DNA from: Planctomycetaceae bacterium
GTDB taxonomy: Bacteria; Planctomycetota; Planctomycetia; Pirellulales; Pirellulaceae
Length of the DNA: 11,678 nt
Direction of reading: 5' to 3'
Assembly (NCBI GenBank): GCA_007695205.1
Contig: REEF01000710.1
Coordinates: 1 to 11,678 of the forward strand
This document shows positions 7,779 to 11,678 of the stretch, one piece after another; the first letter of the stretch is position 1; the number at the start of each line of letters is the position of its first letter. The position numbers and the translations under genes are program-made. Under the pieces are notes generated by a model. It ran no database searches and had not been told where the DNA came from. It saw nothing but the letters and a program-made list of their open reading frames with translations.

Positions 7779-8514
7779 ATCAGACATGGCTCCCAGCGTG
7801 ACTCGCTGGATGACGCGCGCCGGTCTGCACGTCAAACGGGAATTCGTGACGCCGTGGGGCATTTGTGACCTCGCCGGAGTCAGTTTCAATACGGAGCACG
7901 CTGCCCATCGAATGCATCTGCGACAGAAGAAGTCAGTCGCCTCGATCACCCGGGCCGTGCTACTCCTTGAGATTCCCGACGCAGAAGAAGATAAGTCGGT
8001 CTCGATAGCTCGATTGGTAAGCAGATTCGCGGCGACGGTTGGCGAAGAGCTGGTTGCTGCCGAAATCGAGCGATTGATCGACGACGGGTTTGTGCTCCGA
8101 ACATCTCGCGGTCGCCTTCAGAAGATGAACGGGTGGATGCCGCTCCAGGATCGGCTCGTAGCTGTTGAGCTGAAACTCAGCAGAATAGCGGAGGCATTGA
8201 AACAAGCCAGAGCCAACATGGGATTTGCTGAAGAGTCCTACGTTGCATTTCCAATGCCAGTCGCGCTACGAATTGCCCGCGAACCGAGTTCCTGGTCTTC
8301 CTACTTTGATGACGGGATCGGACTCATCGGAGTTCTACGCCAGCGGTGCGAAGTGTTGATTGCACCCGTATCGTCCTCCCGTCGGCATGATCCTGCCATT
8401 CAGCTTTACTGTGTCGAGAAGTTTTGGCGCACACAACAGTCGCTCATTCAGAGCGACAGCCGCCGGGGTCTTCGGACGCTGCAGGACGGAAAGATGATCG
8501 GTGTCCAGGATTAG
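7765..8514 (+). CDS. Candidate PD-(D/E)XK nuclease-like protein with central winged-helix-like segment
   Basis: 249 aa. I do not recognise a named family, but the outline suggests a restriction-endonuclease-like fold. VKREFVTPWGICDLAGV (23-39) supplies an acidic residue, D35. VAVELKLSRIAEALKQA (132-148) supplies the E-x-K pair E135/K137 and a downstream Q147, as in PD-(D/E)XK cores. Residues about 60-120 between them form a helical segment ending EIERLIDDGFVLRTSRGRL, like a winged helix with a wing. Residues 152-201 (YVAFPMP, then GLIGV and CEVLIAP) look like the remaining core strands. GAGGT at 7752-7756, eight bases before ATG 7765, supports the start. The last ~27 codons lie antisense to the vapC remnant and probably came from it, so the natural C-terminus may differ. 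It could act in DNA restriction or repair; this is inferred. Confidence 0.7.
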   Translation: MFLRESDMAPSVTRWMTRAGLHVKREFVTPWGICDLAGVSFNTEHAAHRMHLRQKKSVASITRAVLLLEIPDAEEDKSVSIARLVSRFAATVGEELVAAEIERLIDDGFVLRTSRGRLQKMNGWMPLQDRLVAVELKLSRIAEALKQARANMGFAEESYVAFPMPVALRIAREPSSWSSYFDDGIGLIGVLRQRCEVLIAPVSSSRRHDPAIQLYCVEKFWRTQQSLIQSDSRRGLRTLQDGKMIGVQD

Positions 8515-8517
8515 CAT
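8437..8517 (-). pseudogene. Truncated VapC-type PIN toxin, N-terminal remnant
   Basis: The first ~27 codons, MLILDTDHLSVLQRPKTP onward through VALNERL, match the start of VapC PIN-domain ribonucleases, including the first catalytic aspartate of LDTDHLS (D5, D7). The frame stays open to 8335, but the later residues are antisense to the nuclease-like gene and do not resemble a PIN domain; the other acidic catalytic residues are missing. Intact VapC proteins are about 130 aa. The ATG (8517-8515) overlaps the TAA of the antitoxin gene, a typical coupled toxin-antitoxin junction. It should be inactive as a ribonuclease. Confidence 0.7.
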
Positions 8518-8714
8518 GGGTCGGCCTGCCTTCGGTCGGCCTCGCGAATCCGTTGCGCTTCGTCCAGGATCTCCTGCATCACGTCGTCATCGGCGAACAT
8601 CCCGACGGTGTCTCTCCAGTCGTCGCGCCCAGGAGTGTCGGCGGACGCACGCCGGTCGCGGAGTTCATCCACCAATCCCTCCAATTTGGCCACCCGTTCC
8701 TCGATCGTAACCAT
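8511..8714 (-). CDS. VapB-like antitoxin, partner of the truncated VapC
   Basis: 67 aa, acidic and helical. The N-terminus MVTIEERVAKLEGLVDELRD looks like a short coiled coil. The C-terminal part WRDTVGMFADDDVMQEILDE plus AQRIREADRR resembles the toxin-binding tails of antitoxins encoded directly before PIN-domain toxins. Its stop overlaps the ATG of the VapC remnant. GAGGT (complement of 8721-8725) lies six bases before ATG 8714. Role inferred from the gene order and tail; no DNA-binding domain is evident. With its toxin destroyed it may be a leftover, or it might neutralise a related toxin elsewhere. Confidence 0.65.
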   Translation of the reverse strand: MVTIEERVAKLEGLVDELRDRRASADTPGRDDWRDTVGMFADDDVMQEILDEAQRIREADRRQADPC

Positions 8715-8811
8715 TGACCTACCTCGTCTCCGAGTAATCGTTGTGCCCGTTCAAACCCATGTTACCGCAAATCGCAGGGCCACGCAACGTGAGCGGTTTC
8801 GTTGGGGCTTC
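8715..8811. other. Short spacer between antitoxin and hsdR remnant
   Basis: 97 bases holding the antitoxin's Shine-Dalgarno (8721-8725) and presumably its promoter, since the only gene upstream is the hsdR remnant on the same strand. I see no clear -10/-35 pair and no terminator. Confidence 0.35.
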
Positions 8812-9528
8812 TTAGTAATACTGCCGGATGTAGCCGTACGCTCGGTCGAACAGATCTTGGTCCTTGTGCAGGTGGTACTTCAGCAGAGTTTTCCGCAGGG
8901 CTTTTTGCACCTCGCGTTCGCCGCCCGAGGTTTGTTGCCAACCGTGGAATCGCACCATCCGCACGATCTCGTCGATGTCGGCCACGATCCGCTCGACGAT
9001 CACGGGTGTTTGGGCGTTTTTCACCTGCTGGAACAGGTGCTTCAGGAATTCTTTGCTGTCGAGCAGTCCTTGCTCGTGACGCTCCTTGATCTTCTCCAGT
9101 CGTTCGCCGAGGGCGACAAACTTGGGATGGTTGCCGTGTTTCCGCAGGCGAGCGACCAAGTTGACTGCCAGCGTCTTGCCCCGCTTTTCCACGCTGGGAG
9201 TTCCGATCACGCTCGCCAAGACCTCCGCATCCATGACCAGGGTCTCCAGGTCGTCGCGGATCGTATAAAGTTCCGTGTTCTCATGGACCAGCTCGATCGT
9301 CTTGGCGCCCAGCATGTGCCAGAGCAACTTGCCGTTGCCGCTGGGGGGCTTCACGGATTCGTACACCTGCGTCAGCCAACGATAGTCGGTTTCGTAGGCG
9401 GAAAGGCACGGATCGGGCGACAACGCCTCCCAGATCCGACCCAGCACCGAGTATTCCGCCGCGAACACATCGCGCCGCTCGTTGTTCGGCAGACAATCCT
9501 GCGCCGCGATCAACCCTTCGTACCCGCC
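8812..9528 (-). pseudogene. hsdR: Type I restriction enzyme HsdR, C-terminal remnant
   Basis: About 238 codons that read as the extreme C-terminus of a type I restriction R subunit: GGYEGLIAAQDCLPNNERRD, YSVLGRIWEALSPDP, TDYRWLTQVYESVKP, GNGKLLWHMLGAKTIELVHE, and the closing DQDLFDRAYGYIRQYY with TAA at 8814-8812. A full HsdR is about 1000 residues, with a nuclease domain and DEAD/H translocase motifs, all absent here. The frame is open to an ATG at 9630, but its first ~34 codons (9529-9630) do not look like HsdR and partly encode a 10-base DNA repeat. No hsdM or hsdS is in the window. It cannot restrict DNA; the C-terminal part normally contacts the methylase complex, so a residual role is unlikely. 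Confidence 0.8.
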
Positions 9529-9864
9529 CACCGGGCGTCCGACCGAACAGCCCGGAACCCAGGCAAACCGCTGATCCACGCTGATGAACGCTGATTCCCG
9601 GGGCGGCCAGGCGCCGTGCCGATCAACCAAAACGGCATCGGGCGATGCAGACCGACCATGCGCCGTGCCAAATCGAAAGCCGGAGAATCAGTGTCCCCGA
9701 CGCCAACCATCCAAGCCCCGCCGCAAACCACGGTGTTCAAGGCTATCCTGCCCGACGCTGCCAGATCGCACGAACGTTCCCGATCACGCGGGCGGCGCGC
9801 GTGATTCAACCTTGTGCGAGGATGGCGCCGCCGCCTCGCGTGCATCGGATGGTTCGTCGGTCTC
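9529..9864. other. Non-coding or decayed stretch between hsdR remnant and hicA
   Basis: Holds the 10-bp tandem repeat (9571-9600). Beyond it, a minus frame gives WMVGVGDTDSPAFDLARRMV and LHRPMPFWLIG around 9620-9700, which could be a worn coding scrap, but without recognised family, start or ribosome-binding site. I see no RNA gene. It also lies immediately downstream of hicA, where no clear terminator is visible. Confidence 0.4.
9571..9600. repeat. Three 10-bp tandem repeats at the hsdR breakpoint
   Basis: CTGATCCACG, CTGATGAACG and CTGATTCCCG follow one another exactly (consensus CTGATNNACG). On the other strand this reads ATCAGCGTTCATCAGCGTGG, a run I associate with recurrent intergenic repeats in several environmental bacterial lineages (from memory). 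It lies about 40 bases outside the last HsdR-like codon, so it marks non-coding DNA fused to the gene remnant. Confidence 0.7.
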
Positions 9865-10080
9865 TCAAAGGTCGTCCGGGGTAAGTCCGGTTCGCTTGGC
9901 GATCCGGGCCAGCATGCGAGGACCGATCTCTTCTTGGTCATGGAACGCAAAGGTGAAATTCGGCCAATCAGGACGAGCCAAAATGCGGTGTGACGTACCG
10001 GATTGACGTTTGACAGTCCAACCGATCCGTAACAAGGCGGCCAGTACCAGTCGTGCTTTGCTTGATCGCCATTGACTCAT
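9865..10080 (-). CDS. hicA: HicA-type mRNA interferase toxin
   Basis: 71 aa, the usual size for HicA. HicA toxins are small double-stranded-RNA-binding-fold ribonucleases that cut mRNA in the absence of HicB. The alpha-beta-beta-beta-alpha layout is visible: helix SKARLVLAALLRIGWTVKRQ, then GTSHRILARP with the expected catalytic histidine H31, then strand NFTFAFHD, then IGPRMLARIAKRTGLTPDDL. The usual HicA motif is glycine-serine-histidine; here it is G-T-S-H. Its ATG overlaps the hicB stop (ATGA), so it is coupled to the antitoxin and translated second. It appears intact, unlike the other toxin in the window. Confidence 0.85.
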   Translation of the reverse strand: MSQWRSSKARLVLAALLRIGWTVKRQSGTSHRILARPDWPNFTFAFHDQEEIGPRMLARIAKRTGLTPDDL

Positions 10081-10277
10081 ACTGGTACCGCAAAGATCTC
10101 GTTCAGTTCCGGGATACTCTCGCCATGTTCGAGCCGATCAGCGAGCACTCGCAAGGCCAATGCTTTGGCCTTACAAATCGCTTCTTCTCGACTTTGGCCA
10201 TAGAGCATGACGCCTGGCAGATCCGGTACCTCGGCGATCCATCGGCCATCTTCTTCGCGTTCAAGTTCGATGTTCAC
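10077..10277 (-). CDS. hicB: HicB-type antitoxin
   Basis: 66 aa, starting with GTG at 10277. MNIELEREEDGRWIAEVPDL followed by PGVMLYGQSREEAICKAKAL is the standard HicB partial RNase H-like fold: two strands, the PDLPG turn, and the helix that follows the glycine-rich turn. It binds HicA and blocks its active site. It is a short form without the C-terminal ribbon-helix-helix or HTH DNA-binding domain that many HicB proteins carry, so how the operon is autoregulated is unclear. GAGGT (complement of 10286-10290) lies eight bases upstream and supports the GTG. The order is antitoxin first, toxin second, with a 4-base overlap. Confidence 0.85.
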   Translation of the reverse strand: MNIELEREEDGRWIAEVPDLPGVMLYGQSREEAICKAKALALRVLADRLEHGESIPELNEIFAVPV

Positions 10278-10548
10278 CGTCTGTGACCTCTTTTGATTTC
10301 GCTTGCGCTCGGGGATGCGGCGGATGGGCGATCATCACCCATGAACTTTCGTAACATCATACGGCAAGAAGGAAGGGCGGGCAACAACATGTATTCTTCT
10401 GCGTGACGTTCCGCGACGAATTCATCACATGCCTGGGACCATCGCATGCGGCGAGTTCGGATACCCTGGCCTGGAAAAATGGGGCATATCGCATGCTCGG
10501 TACGTTGTACCGAGGATTCGGCAGTGCCCCCCTGCATTTACGGGATTT
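10278..10548. other. Non-coding stretch upstream of hicB
   Basis: Holds the hicB Shine-Dalgarno and presumably its promoter. A weak 5-bp inverted repeat, ATGGG/CCCAT, lies near 10324-10342. Frames open across it (for example the minus frame with VAERHAEEYMLLPALPSC) have no recognised family or ribosome-binding site. No RNA gene seen. Confidence 0.4.
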
Positions 10549-10902
10549 CTACGTTGGATCATGCGAAATGGCAAAATTGGATCTCGCTGCGTTCCATAAG
10601 AACCTTGTGTGAGCACGAATCAAGATCGTCGCAATCACGCTATCGACATACACCGGAAACGAAGGGGCAACGCCCCGCATCCAGTCCTGGATTTCACCGA
10701 TTACACATAATGCAGATATAGAAATCCAAAGAACCGCGAACAAGGCGGCAAGCATCCAGAGACCACGATCTGTGCGGTATTCTCGAAAACAGGCTGCAGA
10801 AACGGCGAGAGAGGCGAGTTGGACGGATGTCAAAAGACCTGGGACGTCGAATCGGGCCAAGCAGTAGCACAACACAAATGCGGGCAGCATCAGCCAAGGC
10901 AT
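10549..10902 (-). CDS. Small hypothetical membrane protein
   Basis: 117 aa, family not recognised. The hydrophobicity pattern is too regular for chance: segments at about 2-16 (PWLMLPAFVLCYCLA), 23-37 (LLTSVQLASLAVSAA), 47-68 (GLWMLAALFAVLWISISALC) and 83-96 (VYVDSVIATILIRA), with basic or acidic residues in the connectors. It is probably an inner-membrane protein with three or four spans. The frame is blocked upstream by an in-frame TAA and the first available start is ATG 10902, but no Shine-Dalgarno precedes it, so the gene may be clipped or weakly expressed. Its neighbours, hicBA and a broken usp, give no functional hint. It could be a cassette-type orphan gene. Confidence 0.5.
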   Translation of the reverse strand: MPWLMLPAFVLCYCLARFDVPGLLTSVQLASLAVSAACFREYRTDRGLWMLAALFAVLWISISALCVIGEIQDWMRGVAPSFPVYVDSVIATILIRAHTRFLWNAARSNFAISHDPT

Positions 10903-10969
10903 GTGTGTCGTAGTGCTTTCCGGCTCGCGTTCATCGCTTTGTTCGGCGACGTTGGGTTAGGGCGATCTC

Positions 10970-11116
10970 ATGAAAGCCGATGCGATTCTGGTCCCCGTCG
11001 ACTTTTCCGAATACCAGGAAACCGTACTGGATCTGGCTACGTCCCTGGCCAGTGCGTGCGGAGCCCAGTTGGTCATCGTTTATGCTGCTGACCCGGCGCG
11101 AACCTACGGAGAGAGC
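10970..11116 (+). pseudogene. Universal stress protein, N-terminal remnant
   Basis: The first ~49 codons match the start of UspA-fold proteins: MKADAILVPVDFSEYQETVL, then DLATSLASACGAQLVIVYAA and DPARTYGES. The ILVPVDFS strand with its aspartate and the following helix are the front of the nucleotide-binding fold. A complete Usp domain is about 140 residues and ends with a glycine-rich ATP-binding loop, which is missing. After codon 49 the frame reads antisense through the secretin-like remnant and stops at 11158. Weak GGGCG precedes the ATG at 10970. The break lies at about 11104-11116. Confidence 0.7.
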
Positions 11117-11397
11117 ACTGTCATCGCCGCCTCCGGATCGGCATTGGTAATCGGGTAGACGACGGCTACCGGCGGATCAGGTTCACTCGGGGGCGGCGGA
11201 GTGGTGAGTTCCGGAAGGTCCTGGATCACCTTGTGCACCGCCAGCATCACCCCGGCCCGGTCGGTGACAAACAGGTGGCGCGCCGCTGGCTCGCTGACGA
11301 TCTTGTGATGGCGTGCCAGCAGCGGCTTGATCGCGGCTTCCACCGCTTCCGGCCAACCGCCGGTAGGAACGTGGTGGCAGAGACGTTTTCCCTTCAT
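11104..11397 (-). pseudogene. Secretin-N (NolW)-like repeat protein, remnant
   Basis: 97 aa with what look like one and a bit secretin-N domains. Residues about 10-64 read HVPTGGWPEAVEAAIKPLLA, then KIVSEPAARHLFVTD and VHKVIQDLPEL, the usual pattern of helix, strand with a ligand-free turn, strand and helix. A proline-rich linker (TTPPPP) follows. A second unit then starts, VVYPITNADPEAAMTVLSP, and is cut by TAG at 11106-11104. Planctomycetes carry large proteins with many such YPI-x-NADPEAA units; from memory this fits. No signal peptide and no secretin pore domain are present. ATG 11397 is probably fortuitous, since repeats begin immediately upstream. Both ends are therefore broken. Confidence 0.55.
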
Positions 11398-11405
11398 GAC
11401 TTTCC

Positions 11406-11447
11406 CGGCGCGGGTCTCTGACCTCTGTTCGGCGCGGGTCTCTGACC
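11406..11447. repeat. 18-bp perfect direct repeat
   Basis: CGGCGCGGGTCTCTGACC occurs at 11406-11423 and again at 11430-11447, with a 24-base period. It abuts the start of the secretin-like remnant. The repeat contains GGTCTCTGACC, itself close to an imperfect palindrome. It could be a remnant of a short intergenic repeat family or a duplication at an insertion boundary. Confidence 0.8.
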
Positions 11448-11512
11448 CCGCCGAAACCGCCGACCGTAGGTCTCCAGCCCAGCTTCGTTACTGCCTCGAA
11501 CGACCGGCAAAC

Positions 11513-11677
11513 AAATAACTGTCGGGTTTTCACGTGAGCGGCGAGGCGCTAGCCGCCGGTTTTTTCGGCCGCTGGGGAACCGGCGGCTAACGCCATTCCA
11601 CTCAGTTATTTCGTTGCCAGTCCTAACGCGGCCTCCGGCCGCAACCAAAACTGTTTACACCGTTCGAGAAATAACTG
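11513..11677. repeat. Three copies of AAATAACTG framing the palindrome
   Basis: AAATAACTG occurs at 11513-11521 and 11669-11677, and its reverse complement CAGTTATTT at 11603-11611. The first and second copies form an outer inverted repeat around the 17-bp palindrome; the first and third are direct repeats bounding a ~150-base unit that ends at the window edge. This looks like a small composite palindromic element. The copies are exact, but at nine bases they need confirmation against the genome. Confidence 0.55.
11545..11594. repeat. 17-bp inverted repeat (REP-like palindrome)
   Basis: GGCGCTAGCCGCCGGTT (11545-11561) and AACCGGCGGCTAACGCC (11578-11594) pair at 16 of 17 positions around a 16-base loop. 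A very stable hairpin is predicted. The core AGCCGCCGG resembles repetitive extragenic palindromes I associate with Pirellulaceae genomes (from memory). No T-run follows the right arm, so it is a poor intrinsic terminator. Confidence 0.8.
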
Positions 11678-11678
11678 A

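Noticed and set aside
8608..9594. Plus-strand 328-codon open frame opposite the hsdR remnant
   Set aside because: Antisense of recognisable HsdR sequence; composition rich in H, Q and V as expected of a shadow frame.
9510..9950. Minus-strand 146-codon frame with WMVGVGDTDSPAF
   Set aside because: It overlaps hicA and the hsdR remnant in another frame, is very arginine-rich and has no recognised family; at most a decayed scrap.
1..11678. CRISPR array, tRNA or rRNA gene
   Set aside because: No regularly spaced repeats with unique spacers, no cloverleaf and no rRNA-like segment were seen on either strand.

Overview
The window suggests a GC-rich Gram-negative environmental bacterium, most likely a planctomycete (Pirellulaceae-like). 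This is an inference from gene content: a bacterial sucrose synthase beside a two-domain sucrose-phosphate synthase, a DUF4301 protein, a broken protein resembling planctomycete secretin-N repeats, and many palindromic intergenic repeats. No rRNA or tRNA is present to confirm it.

Left part (1-7280): a compact sucrose locus. Sucrose-phosphate synthase with a C-terminal phosphatase domain (90-2276) lies on the minus strand. It is divergent from a plus-strand run of three closely spaced genes: a DUF4301 protein (2687-4180), an unrecognised protein made of two copies of a ~100-residue domain (4204-4854), and sucrose synthase (4893-7280). The gaps between these three are 23 and 38 bases, so they are probably one operon. 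The two enzymes meet at UDP-glucose and sucrose: SPS/SPP builds sucrose from UDP-glucose and fructose 6-phosphate, and sucrose synthase reversibly exchanges sucrose + NDP for NDP-glucose + fructose. The DUF4301 protein has motifs reminiscent of sugar-1-phosphate nucleotidyltransferases and could supply or recycle the nucleotide sugar; this is a hypothesis. The 410-base divergent region carries two tandem stem-loops in the SPS leader, the second directly abutting a perfect Shine-Dalgarno sequence.

Right part (7281-11678): an accessory region of small and broken genes. In order: an antisense orphan coding fragment; an intact candidate PD-(D/E)XK nuclease-like protein with a central winged-helix-like segment (7765-8514); a VapBC-type toxin-antitoxin pair whose toxin is cut off after about 27 codons; the last ~238 codons of a type I restriction hsdR; a 10-base tandem repeat next to the hsdR breakpoint; an apparently intact hicB-hicA module; a small membrane protein; a universal stress protein fragment colliding tail to tail with a secretin-N-like fragment; and a terminal cluster of direct and inverted repeats. 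It reads as a decaying defence/toxin-antitoxin island next to a conserved metabolic locus, with several clean breakpoints visible.
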